A stretch of DNA of 64,000 nt, from NCBI RefSeq assembly GCF_001594015.1, contig NZ_LTBC01000001.1:372001-436000 (forward strand), in the 5' to 3' direction. How positions within the stretch are numbered: position 1 is the stretch's first letter; each line of letters begins with the position of its first letter. A program made the position numbers and the translations under genes. Source of the stretch: Moorella mulderi DSM 14980 (GTDB lineage: Bacteria > Bacillota > DSM-521 > Neomoorellales > Neomoorellaceae). Under the pieces are notes generated by a model, which saw nothing but the letters and a program-made list of their open reading frames with translations, made no database searches and was not told the origin of the DNA. Below are positions 32,590-40,195 of this stretch, piece after piece.

Positions 32590-32853
32590 TAAAAACCTTT
32601 CATCCCGTCAGGGACGAAAGGCCGCGGTTCCACCCTGTTTGGAGATTGCTCTCCCCCTCAGCGGGCAATATGCTGCCCAGGCCAATAACGGGGCCCGCCG
32701 GCAGGGCCTACTTCCGTTCAGCCCTGCAGCTCCCAGGGGCACTTCAGCGCCCGGTATCAGGGACCACTTCCAGCCACCGGTGATCCCTCTCTGGTGACCC
32801 TTGGTGCGCCTACTCTCCCTGCTCATAGCCGTTAGCGTTATAAACCTTCAATC
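32590..32853 (-). ncRNA. T-box riboswitch, probable cysteine specifier, upstream of cysE-cysS
   Basis: The minus-strand RNA carries the conserved T-box AGGGTGGAACCGCGGC (32621-32636) followed by a terminator CCTTTCGTCCC/GGGATGAAAGG with TTTTTATATT (32596-32622). In stem I the specifier-loop-like CTGAAG is followed by TGC (32739-32741), a Cys codon, consistent with the two cysteine genes downstream. Uncharged tRNA-Cys would favour the antiterminator. The specifier is placed by eye. Confidence 0.92.
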
Positions 32854-32859
32854 AGAAAC

Positions 32860-32889
32860 ATTATAAACCGGGGCGTTCATCACTGTCAA
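32860..32889 (-). promoter_or_regulatory. Sigma-A promoter of the cysE T-box transcript
   Basis: TTGACA (32884-32889) and TATAAT (32860-32865) are spaced by 18 bases on the minus strand. The promoter lies inside the last codons of ispF, and its -10 covers the ispF stop. Confidence 0.88.
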
Positions 32890-33352
32890 GCAACAAGACG
32901 CTGGCCTGGGCGGCAATACCCTCACCCCGCCCGGTAAAGCCCAGGCCCTCGGTGGTGGTGGCCTTAATGCTGATCTGGCCTTTATGAACTTCCAGGGCCC
33001 GGGCTATCCTCTCCCGCATGCTGTCAATAAAGGGCGCGAGCTTGGGCTGCTCGGCAATGATAATGGTATCGGCATTGCCCAGGCGGTAGCCCGCCTGCCT
33101 GACCATACGGTAAACCTCCTGCAGCAGGACCAGGCTATCGGCGTCTTTATAGCGGGGATCCCCGGGGGGAAAATGCCTGCCGATATCCCCCAGGGCGGCC
33201 GCCCCCAGCAGGGCATCGGCCAGGGCGTGGAGCAAAACATCGGCATCAGAATGGCCGGCCAGGCCGAGGGAATAGGGGATTTCAACCCCGCCCAGGACCA
33301 GGCGCCGGCCCGGGACCAGGCGGTGGACATCAAAACCGCAGCCGGTACGCAT
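32861..33352 (-). CDS. ispF: 2-C-methyl-D-erythritol 2,4-cyclodiphosphate synthase
   Basis: IspF performs the fifth step of the MEP isoprenoid pathway. The 163-residue protein has the metal-binding GFDVHR at residues 6-11 and [19 protein letters not shown] (residues ~34-52), and ends with the [20 protein letters not shown] motif. It overlaps the ispD stop by one base and is probably translated together with it. Confidence 0.97.
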   Translation of the reverse strand: MRTGCGFDVHRLVPGRRLVLGGVEIPYSLGLAGHSDADVLLHALADALLGAAALGDIGRHFPPGDPRYKDADSLVLLQEVYRMVRQAGYRLGNADTIIIAEQPKLAPFIDSMRERIARALEVHKGQISIKATTTEGLGFTGRGEGIAAQASVLLLDSDERPGL

Positions 33353-34041
33353 TAACTATCACCTGCCATAATGGCCCGGGCCAGGATCAGGTCGCCCGGG
33401 GTGGTAATTTTAATATTTACTTCTTCTCCTGGAACTAGTTTCACCGGGTAACCCGCCCTTTCCACCAGGGCCGCATCATCGGTAGCCTGCCAGCCGTTAA
33501 TTTCAGCCTCCCGGTAGGCCGCTGCCAGCCAGTCCCGGCGGAAAACTTGCGGCGTCTGTACCGCCCAGAGACCCCGGCGTTCCAGGGTGGCAGTAACCAG
33601 ATCCTCTGTATTACCCCTCTTAATGGTTTCTTTCACCGGAAGGGCTGCAATGGCCGCCCCGGTATCCCGGGCCGCCGTAATCACCCGCTCCAGCAGGGCC
33701 GGACTCAAAAAAGGCCGTGCACCATCGTGCACGGCCACCCATTCTGCTGCCGGCGCTACGGCCTTAAGGCCGGCCGCAATGGAATCCTGCCTCTCCCTCC
33801 CACCGGTGACTATTTGCCTCACCTTCCGGTAAGGCCCGCCTGTAACCACCTGGTGGCACAGGGGGATATCTTCGGGCCGCGTAACGACGATGACTTCATC
33901 TACCAGGGGGGAAGCCTCGGCTACCGCCAGGGTGTGGGCCAGGATGGGTTTATCTCCCAGGGGTAAAAAAACCTTATTGCTACCGGTCCCCAGCCGCCGG
34001 CCCTGGCCGGCGGCGGCTATAATCAAGCTTAAGAAAGGCAC
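33352..34041 (-). CDS. ispD: 2-C-methyl-D-erythritol 4-phosphate cytidylyltransferase
   Basis: IspD is the third MEP-pathway enzyme. The 229-residue protein has the nucleotide-binding [20 protein letters not shown] (residues 9-28) and [11 protein letters not shown], both typical. It overlaps the PIN-TRAM gene by 13 bases and is followed at once by ispF. Confidence 0.97.
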   Translation of the reverse strand: MPFLSLIIAAAGQGRRLGTGSNKVFLPLGDKPILAHTLAVAEASPLVDEVIVVTRPEDIPLCHQVVTGGPYRKVRQIVTGGRERQDSIAAGLKAVAPAAEWVAVHDGARPFLSPALLERVITAARDTGAAIAALPVKETIKRGNTEDLVTATLERRGLWAVQTPQVFRRDWLAAAYREAEINGWQATDDAALVERAGYPVKLVPGEEVNIKITTPGDLILARAIMAGDS

Positions 34042-35180
34042 TGGTATTCACCCCGCTCCAGGGCCTGGTGGTTGGAACCTATTTTACGTTCCGGCCCTTT
34101 GGGCCGGGCAAAGATCATCCGGCCGGCTGCCGTTTGCAAGACGCTTGTTACCAGGACGGCAATGGTCTGGCCTATGTAGCGGCGGCCATTTTCGACCACA
34201 ATCATGGTACCGTCATCCAGGTAAGCCACCCCCTGGCCAATCTCCTTGCCATCCTTGATGACCTGGACGGTCATTTCTTCACCCGGCAGGACAACGGGTT
34301 TGACAGCATTGGCCAGCTCATTGATGTTCAGTACCCGCACGCCCTGGAGTTCAGCCACCTTATTCAGGTTGTAATCATTGGTCAGGATGGGGGCGGCCAG
34401 TTTCTGGGCCAGGCGGACTAATTTGCTATCCACCTCCGTCAGGTCTTCAAAATCAACTTCCAGGACTTTGACGTTCACAGCCATTTCCTTGCGAATTTTA
34501 TTGAGGATATCCAGGCCCCGTCGCCCGCGGTTACGTTTTAACAGGTCAGAGGAATCGGCTATGTGCCGTAATTCTTCCAGGACAAAGGAGGGTATCACCA
34601 CGGTGCCTTCGATAAAGCCGCTTTTAATAATATCGGCTATGCGGCCGTCAATGATAACGCTGGTATCCAGGATTTTGGCTGCCGGTTTCCCGCCTTCACC
34701 CTTGCCTTTTTCCCGGTCCTTGCCACCCCAGCGGGGAATGAGGTTAAACAGTCCCCAGACTTCGTCCTTGCGCTTGGTGCCCAGGCTCCAGCCCAGGTAG
34801 CCAAAGAAGAGGCTGCCGGCCATAGGAATGTAGGGTCCCACCAGGGGCAGGTGAAAGAAGGAGGCACCCAATAAATTAGCGATTATAAGTCCAAAAATAA
34901 GTCCTAAGGAACCGCTGATTATTTCCTGGGCCGGTGTCCGCTGCAACCTCCCCTCCAGCCAGCGCGTCGACTGGGTGACGAAATTAATCAGGCGCTGGGC
35001 CAGGCTATAGCCAATTAAGGCCGCAATCAAGGTCACCAGGGCCAGCAGGGTCCAGCGTAAGCCCGGTAGAGGGCTGCTGCCCCAGCTTTGCTGCCAGATG
35101 GCCAGTCCCATTTGGGCAGCATAAAAACCCGTCCCTGCCGCCACCAGGGCTATGGCACCCCGTAAAATCCGGTATAACAT
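34029..35180 (-). CDS. PIN-TRAM domain integral membrane protein (YacL family)
   Basis: This 383-residue protein has N-terminal transmembrane helices (residues ~1-130), a PIN nuclease-type domain ([15 protein letters not shown], residues ~169-183, and [19 protein letters not shown]) and a C-terminal TRAM RNA-binding domain ([17 protein letters not shown]). In Firmicutes it is linked to carD and ispDF as here. The RNA target is not known. Confidence 0.9.
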   Translation of the reverse strand: MLYRILRGAIALVAAGTGFYAAQMGLAIWQQSWGSSPLPGLRWTLLALVTLIAALIGYSLAQRLINFVTQSTRWLEGRLQRTPAQEIISGSLGLIFGLIIANLLGASFFHLPLVGPYIPMAGSLFFGYLGWSLGTKRKDEVWGLFNLIPRWGGKDREKGKGEGGKPAAKILDTSVIIDGRIADIIKSGFIEGTVVIPSFVLEELRHIADSSDLLKRNRGRRGLDILNKIRKEMAVNVKVLEVDFEDLTEVDSKLVRLAQKLAAPILTNDYNLNKVAELQGVRVLNINELANAVKPVVLPGEEMTVQVIKDGKEIGQGVAYLDDGTMIVVENGRRYIGQTIAVLVTSVLQTAAGRMIFARPKGPERKIGSNHQALERGEYQCLS

Positions 35181-35251
35181 CCCTTCACCTTCTTTACTTC
35201 CTTTCTTTTCAATTCTTCCTCACCCGGCCCCATCTTATACCGTGGGAACCA

Positions 35252-35734
35252 TCAGGCTAAAAGTTTTTCCAGCATGGTTTCTACCTGCTTTTTTTCATAG
35301 TTGCGGGCCAGGGCCAGTTCACTGATTAAAATCTGGCGGGCATTTTCCAGCATTTTGCGCTCGCCGGTGGACAGCCCCTTATCGTGCTCCCGCCTGGCCA
35401 GGATACTGACTACCTCGGCTATCTGGTAAATGTTACCGCTACGCAACTTCTCCAGGTTGGCCCGGTAGCGATGGTTCCAGTTGGTACCGGTACTGCCGGT
35501 AGCTTTTTTCTCTTTGAGAATCTTTATTACTTGCTCAACGCCCTCTTCGTCTACCACTTCCCTTAAACCCACCACCTGCTCACTTTCCAGGGGCAGCATC
35601 ACCTTCATATCACCCAGGGGAAAGCGCATAATGTAGTACTTTTTCTTTTGACCCAGTACCTCCCGCTCCTCGATGGCCTCAATGATTCCCGCCCCGTGCA
35701 TGGGATACACTACTTTATCGCCCACTTTAAACAT
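35252..35734 (-). CDS. CarD/CdnL-type RNA polymerase-binding regulator
   Basis: This 160-residue protein has the N-terminal Tudor-like RNA polymerase-interaction domain (MFKVGDKVVYPMHGAGIIEAI) and a helical DNA-binding C-terminal half. CarD proteins stabilise open promoter complexes, chiefly at rRNA-type promoters. A possible promoter with TTGACG lies just upstream inside the end of radA. Confidence 0.92.
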   Translation of the reverse strand: MFKVGDKVVYPMHGAGIIEAIEEREVLGQKKKYYIMRFPLGDMKVMLPLESEQVVGLREVVDEEGVEQVIKILKEKKATGSTGTNWNHRYRANLEKLRSGNIYQIAEVVSILARREHDKGLSTGERKMLENARQILISELALARNYEKKQVETMLEKLLA

Positions 35735-35768
35735 CCCCTGTTACCCCCATTCCGGCAAAGCCGTGCAT

Positions 35769-35799
35769 ATTATAATTATAGCATGATTTAAGCCGTCAA
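35769..35799 (-). promoter_or_regulatory. Possible promoter for carD
   Basis: TTGACG (35794-35799) is followed on the minus strand by two overlapping TATAAT boxes (35775-35780 and 35769-35774), giving spacers of 13 or 19 bases. Neither is optimal. The site overlaps the 3' end of radA. Confidence 0.45.
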
Positions 35800-37146
35800 A
35801 CCGAGTTCCAGGGCCTCAACCACTGACCGTACATCATAGATTTCGTAATCATTCCGGCCTATAAGACGGCATTTATTACCCGCCGGGATAAGAAAACGCC
35901 TGAAACCCAGCCTGGCAGCTTCTTCTATGCGCCTTTCAATCTGGCTTACGGCCCGGACTTCCCCCGCCAGGCCAACCTCCCCTAAAACTAAAGTTTCGGC
36001 CTCTACCGGCCGGTCTTTAAGGCCGGAGGCTATGGCCAGGCAAATGGCGAGGTCGGCTGCCGGTTCATTGATGGCGATGCCGCCGGCGACGTTAAGGTAA
36101 ACGTCATAGCCGCCCAGGTGTAATCCCGCCCGTTTTTCCAGGACTGCCGTAAGCAACAGGGCGCGGTTAAAATCGACCCCTGTAGCCAGCCGCCGCGGGT
36201 TGCCAAAGGTAGTCGGGCTCACCAGGGCCTGGATCTCCAGGAGCAGGGGCCGGGTCCCTTCCAGGCAGGCCACTACACTGGAGCCGGCTACCCCGGCCGG
36301 CCGCTCGGCCAGGAGCATTTCCGACGGGTTGGCCACTTCCTTAAGCCCCCCGGTAACCATCTCAAAGATCCCGATTTCATTAGTGGAACCAAAACGGTTT
36401 TTGGCGGCACGCAGGATCCGGTAGGCCTGGTAGCGTTCTCCTTCCAGGTAGAGGACGGTGTCCACCAGGTGTTCCAGGACCCGGGGACCGGCCAGGAAGC
36501 CTTCTTTGGTGACGTGGCCGACCAGGATTACTGCCGGGCCACCGTCTTTGGCCAAGCGCAAAAAACGCGCCGCACATTCCCGCACCTGGGATACGCTCCC
36601 TGGCGCCGCCTGGATGGCCGGCAGGAACATGGTTTGGATGGAGTCAACAATGACTGCTACCGGGCCTAACCCTTCTATCCCGGCCAGAATGGCTTCTACA
36701 TCCGTCTCGGCCAGTAAATAGATCTCTCCAGTCAGGGCCCCCAAGCGCTGGGCCCTGAGCCTGACCTGCCCGGGCGATTCTTCACCGGAGACATAAAGTA
36801 TCTTGCCATACCTGGCGGTAAGCCTGTGGGCCACCTGGAGGAGTAAAGTCGACTTGCCAATGCCAGGCGCCCCGCCGACAAGAATCAGGGAACCCGGTAC
36901 CAGGCCACCCCCCAGCACCCGGTCCCACTCGCTTAAAGAACTTACCAGGCGCTCCCCGGCAATATCAGTTATCCCTGCCAGCAAAGCAGGAGGTGCCTTC
37001 AATCCAGCCGGCCGGCTTATTCCTTCCAGGGTTACCGTCTCCGCCACCAGGCTGTTCCAGCTGCCGCAACCAGGGCAGCGGCCTAAAAAACTTAAGCTTT
37101 CATAACCACATTGCTGGCAGACAAAGCGCTCTTTTGTTTTCGCCAG
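35788..37146 (-). CDS. radA: DNA repair protein RadA
   Basis: RadA promotes branch migration in recombination. It has an N-terminal zinc finger (CQQCG, CPGCG), a RecA-like core with GGAPGIGKST and the KNRFGSTNE motif, and a C-terminal Lon-protease-like domain. The start appears to be CTG: GGAGGTGATC, a near perfect anti-Shine-Dalgarno match, stands 8 bases (from GGAGG) before CTG-GCG-AAA-ACA, giving the usual MAKTK N-terminus and 452 residues. The in-frame GTG three codons earlier is buried in the ribosome binding site. Confidence 0.93.
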   Translation of the reverse strand: MAKTKERFVCQQCGYESLSFLGRCPGCGSWNSLVAETVTLEGISRPAGLKAPPALLAGITDIAGERLVSSLSEWDRVLGGGLVPGSLILVGGAPGIGKSTLLLQVAHRLTARYGKILYVSGEESPGQVRLRAQRLGALTGEIYLLAETDVEAILAGIEGLGPVAVIVDSIQTMFLPAIQAAPGSVSQVRECAARFLRLAKDGGPAVILVGHVTKEGFLAGPRVLEHLVDTVLYLEGERYQAYRILRAAKNRFGSTNEIGIFEMVTGGLKEVANPSEMLLAERPAGVAGSSVVACLEGTRPLLLEIQALVSPTTFGNPRRLATGVDFNRALLLTAVLEKRAGLHLGGYDVYLNVAGGIAINEPAADLAICLAIASGLKDRPVEAETLVLGEVGLAGEVRAVSQIERRIEEAARLGFRRFLIPAGNKCRLIGRNDYEIYDVRSVVEALELGLTA

Positions 37147-37167
37147 GAAGATCACCTCCCCCAGGCA

Positions 37168-37953
37168 TTATACACCAACCGCCCGGGGTTGGGAAGTCCT
37201 ACCAGTCAAGGCCTTTTCTTCCTGGGTTAGCTGGGGGCGCCGGCGATGCCAGCCCAGGTATTCCTTAACCCGGTTGACAGTCAAATTCAGCACCTGGTCT
37301 TCGCCAATACCAGCACTGCGGGCCACCTGCCAGGCCCGGGCAAAATTGCCCACTGCCGTGAAGACATGGGCATCGCTATTTAAAGCCACCCAGACCCTAT
37401 ATTTTTGGGCCAGCCTGGCCAGGAGTTGACAGCGGGGCAGGCTGCCCGGCCGGCTGATATTGAAGGAATTGTTATTGATCTCCAGGGCTTTACGCTCAGC
37501 GGCAGCCGCCAGGACCAGCTTTTCTATATTCAGGGGAAATTCGGGATTGCCCGGGTGGACGATAATATGTACCCGGGGATTCCTTAAGGCAGCCAGGGCG
37601 GCCCGGGTATATTCTTCCTCGGACCGGTTATCGAAACCAGTACCTGTATGGAAGCCCGCCAGGACAATGTCTAACTGGTCCAGCAGGCGGTCGGGTACAT
37701 CCAGGTGACCCTCTGGATCCAGGATATTTGCTTCCACGCCCCGGAGAATTTCTACGTTGCCAATCTTGCGGGGCAGGGCTACCAGATTGCTGAAGTGATA
37801 TTCATGGGGACCGCCAGGCATTTTGAGGCCGTGATCGGTAATGGCAATCATCTTCAGTCCCCGTTTTTCAGCAGCTTCAGCCAGTTCCTTAACGGTACTG
37901 TACGCATGGCCGCTGGCGATGGTGTGGGTGTGGAGGTCCGCTTCCAGGTGCAC
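37168..37953 (-). CDS. PHP-domain phosphoesterase (YcdX family)
   Basis: This 261-residue protein has the PHP metal-ligand motifs: DLHTHTIASGHAYST (residues 6-20), ITDHG near 38-42, GVEANI, VHPGNP and NSDAH. Such enzymes are phosphatases or exonuclease-like phosphoesterases; the substrate is not known. The start is GTG. It is the last gene before the 745-base non-coding gap and is followed by radA. Confidence 0.88.
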   Translation of the reverse strand: MHLEADLHTHTIASGHAYSTVKELAEAAEKRGLKMIAITDHGLKMPGGPHEYHFSNLVALPRKIGNVEILRGVEANILDPEGHLDVPDRLLDQLDIVLAGFHTGTGFDNRSEEEYTRAALAALRNPRVHIIVHPGNPEFPLNIEKLVLAAAAERKALEINNNSFNISRPGSLPRCQLLARLAQKYRVWVALNSDAHVFTAVGNFARAWQVARSAGIGEDQVLNLTVNRVKEYLGWHRRRPQLTQEEKALTGRTSQPRAVGV

Positions 37954-38039
37954 AGTCCTTCACTCCTTTTTACTCCTTCTAGCTTAACAAAAGATTATTA
38001 AAGTAACATTAGAATTGCTTTATCGTAATCTTAATCCAT

Positions 38040-38055
38040 AAATTGGCACCAATTT
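38040..38055. repeat. Palindrome upstream of the putative structured RNA
   Basis: AAATTGG-CA-CCAATTT is a perfect 7-bp inverted repeat with a 2-base spacer, about 20 bases upstream of the putative -35 box. It could be an operator for the RNA gene or for the divergent PHP gene. Confidence 0.45.
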
Positions 38056-38075
38056 TGGGGGCTTAAGAATAAATA

Positions 38076-38103
38076 TTTACAGTTAACGGGGGCATAATAC
38101 TAT
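38076..38103 (+). promoter_or_regulatory. Candidate promoter of the structured RNA
   Basis: TTTACA (38076-38081) and TACTAT (38098-38103) lie 16 bases apart on the plus strand (5 of 6 and 4 of 6 matches). Transcription would start near 38110, just where the folded region begins. Confidence 0.5.
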
Positions 38104-38107
38104 CAGC

Positions 38108-38545
38108 AGGGTCGGCCAGGGCCGAGCCCAGAAAATTATCGGGTCCGGTGACGGGCTCGCTAATTTTCGGCCAAAGGTCGCCAGCAGGTCAAAAGGCTTG
38201 CTGACCGGCCGGCGGGCAGATCAGCAGCTGTTCGTCATGGCTTGCCGTTAGTCCGAAGGATTAATGGCAGGTCGGCAAGGATGGTTGCTGGTCGAGCTAA
38301 GATGACCATAGTTGCCGAAGGCTTTTATAACAAAAAGCTCGAGGTTCGTACAGGTCGAGAGATCTTTACGGGCTTCACAGGTAGCTATGGTCATCGAGCA
38401 AAGGTTATTGTAGTTGCCGTAATGGTCTGTGGCAGCCGGAAGGTTGTCGCAGGCTATGCAGGTAGCTGCAGTAGCCGGAGTTAAGGTTCTGACCGGCTCT
38501 TTAAAATGAAGGCCCTCCTTCCATGGAGTGGCCTTCATTTTTATA
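38108..38545 (+). ncRNA. Candidate large structured non-coding RNA, unknown class
   Basis: This 438-base stretch has no convincing gene but many nested inverted repeats. They are: CGAGCCC/GGGCTCG (38123-38129, 38153-38159) interlocked with GAAAATTA/TAATTTTC (38131-38138, 38161-38168), which would be a pseudoknot or a switch; CTTGCCG TTAGTCC/GGATTAA CGGCAAG (38241-38279); an 11-bp pair GATGACCATAG/CTATGGTCATC (38301-38311, 38385-38395) enclosing two smaller stems; a 10-bp GGCTATGCAG/CTGCA-G-TAGCC hairpin (38452-38476) inside AGCCGG/CCGGCT (38434-38439, 38493-38498). It ends in a strong terminator. Flanking genes point away or converge, so it would be a free-standing gene. It lacks the marks of RNase P RNA, tmRNA, SRP RNA and 6S RNA that I know. 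Confidence 0.65.
38503..38542 (+). terminator. Strong terminator of the structured RNA
   Basis: AAAATGAAGGCC and GGCCTTCATTTT form a 12-bp stem, continued by CTCC/GGAG inside the loop, with a T-run on the plus strand. The A-run on the 5' side means it could also work in the other direction. Confidence 0.85.
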
Positions 38546-38552
38546 CCTAAAA

Positions 38553-38578
38553 AAGTGGCCCAGAAAACCTGGGCTCAA
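38553..38578 (-). terminator. Terminator of the sensor kinase gene
   Basis: AGCCCAGG and CTGGGCC form a 7-bp stem with a TTTT loop on the minus strand, followed by ACTTTTTT. It lies about 120 bases after the kinase stop. Confidence 0.75.
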
Positions 38579-38610
38579 AAGAGTGTATATATTAAAGGAG
38601 GTCAGAGGAC

Positions 38611-38633
38611 ACCTGATTTGGAGGTAATCAGGT
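38611..38633. repeat. 8-bp inverted repeat in the kinase 3' region
   Basis: ACCTGATT and AATCAGGT are perfect inverted copies around TGGAGGT. No U-run follows on either strand. It lies between the kinase stop and its terminator, so on the minus strand it would be a hairpin in the 3' untranslated region. Confidence 0.4.
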
Positions 38634-38698
38634 ATTAGGTTTAATGATATTATAACTCATTCCTGTTAAGAATCAATAATGGCCTTGTTAAGTTTAGA

Positions 38699-40180
38699 TT
38701 AATTTTGAGCCTTCTCCGGTATGGGACTTTCCGCCTGTACCTTTCCTTCAGTTACTACCGGTAAGGTAAAAAAGAAACGGCTGCCCTGCCCCGGCTGGCT
38801 GGTTACACCGACATTACCACCGTGGGCTTCAACGATATGCTTAACTATAGCCAGGCCCAGGCCGGTACCCCCCATTTCCCTGGAGCGAGCCTTGTCAACC
38901 CGGTAAAAACGTTCAAAAACCCGGGGCAAGCTTTCTGCCGGTATACCAATACCGGTATCTTCTACCTCCACCTGGATGCCATCGTTCTCTAGGCCGGCCC
39001 GTACCGTTACCCTGCCGCCGGCAGGGGTGTACTTAATGCCATTGTCAATTAAATTTAGCAAAACCTGACTTAAATAATTCTCGCCAATGGCCAGGGAGGG
39101 CAGGCCTTCCGGTATTTCTACTTCCAGGTTAACCCCCTTTTCCCGGGCCAGGGGATTAACTGTAGCCAAAACTCCCTCCAGGGTAGGTATGAGCTTGGCC
39201 CTGCCGGGGCGGACCCGCTGGGGTTGATTTTCCAGCCGCGAGAGAGCCAGGAGATCTTCAATTAACTGCTGCAGGCGCTGGGCCTCTTTATTGATAATAC
39301 CCAGAAAACGGCGGCTCACTTCCGGGTCTTCCAGGGCCCCTTCCAGCAGGGTCTCCACAAACCCCCGGATAGACGTCAGGGGCGTGCGCAGTTCGTGGGA
39401 AACGTTAGCCACAAACTCCGTCCGCATTTGTTCCAAGCGGCGGATATTTGTTATATCCCGGATGGTCAGGGCCGCACCCACTACCCGTTTTTGGGCACTG
39501 AGAATGGGCGCCCCATAAATTTTAAAAAGCTGATTAGTAGTAGGAAAAAGGCGGGTTTCTATCTCCAGGGGCATGCCGCTGGACAGGATTTCTTTGACGA
39601 GTTTATCGACCTCATGATTGCGAATTACTTCCAGTAAATACTTGTGCTCAACTTCCGTACCTTTCTTGCCAAACATGGCTTCGGCCGCCGGATTTAAGAG
39701 CATTACCCGGCCCACCTGGTCCACAGTTAACAGGGCGTCACTCATACTGGCAAGAATTGCTTGCATTTTATTTCTTTCTTCTGCCATTTCCCGGAAGTTG
39801 TTGCGTAAAGTTTCCACCATGACATTGAGGTGGTGGCTCAACAACCCTATTTCATCATTACCTTGAATCTCGATCCGCTGCTCCAGGTCGCCGCCGGCAA
39901 TTTTTTGCGTCAGGGGTAGCAGGGCCGTCAGGGGCATAATTATCCCCCGGGACAGGATAAAGGTCCCGGCGGTCATTACTACCAGTACCACCAGCATGGT
40001 CAGCAGGAGCTGCCCTTCCAGCCTGGCCACCAGGGCACCGGCCCGGAAGGGCGGCAGCCACGGCAGCCCTAGGGCGTCAAGGATGGCCTGGCGCAGGTAA
40101 AGATAAGCTGCCAACAGGGTCAAAAAGAGGAGGGTTAAAAAGTTTAAGGCGATCTTCCAGCGTAAAGAGCGCAAGGCCAT
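38699..40180 (-). CDS. Sensor histidine kinase (PhoR/WalK-like)
   Basis: This 493-residue kinase has two transmembrane helices (about residues 10-35 and 58-80) around a short extracellular part, a HAMP region, a PAS domain (AILASMSDALLTVDQVG), the dimerisation domain with NVSHELRTPL (phospho-His near residue 262), and the HATPase domain (GIKYTPAGG, ERFYRVDKARSREMGGTGLGL). The ATG at 40180 is preferred because GGAAG lies 8 bases upstream; two GTG codons lie just before it. No response regulator gene is adjacent. It follows a tandem HD-GYP gene by 15 bases. Confidence 0.9.
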   Translation of the reverse strand: MALRSLRWKIALNFLTLLFLTLLAAYLYLRQAILDALGLPWLPPFRAGALVARLEGQLLLTMLVVLVVMTAGTFILSRGIIMPLTALLPLTQKIAGGDLEQRIEIQGNDEIGLLSHHLNVMVETLRNNFREMAEERNKMQAILASMSDALLTVDQVGRVMLLNPAAEAMFGKKGTEVEHKYLLEVIRNHEVDKLVKEILSSGMPLEIETRLFPTTNQLFKIYGAPILSAQKRVVGAALTIRDITNIRRLEQMRTEFVANVSHELRTPLTSIRGFVETLLEGALEDPEVSRRFLGIINKEAQRLQQLIEDLLALSRLENQPQRVRPGRAKLIPTLEGVLATVNPLAREKGVNLEVEIPEGLPSLAIGENYLSQVLLNLIDNGIKYTPAGGRVTVRAGLENDGIQVEVEDTGIGIPAESLPRVFERFYRVDKARSREMGGTGLGLAIVKHIVEAHGGNVGVTSQPGQGSRFFFTLPVVTEGKVQAESPIPEKAQN

Positions 40181-40195
40181 CACCACCACTTCCAG

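Noticed and set aside
38242-38484. Plus-strand 80-codon frame in the non-coding gap
   Set aside because: It starts at a TTG inside a stem of the putative RNA, has no ribosome binding site, and its composition follows the inverted repeats. No family resemblance is seen.
38248-38538. Minus-strand 96-codon frame in the same gap
   Set aside because: Its ATG lies in the terminator hairpin and it has no proper ribosome binding site. Its codons mirror the RNA stems.
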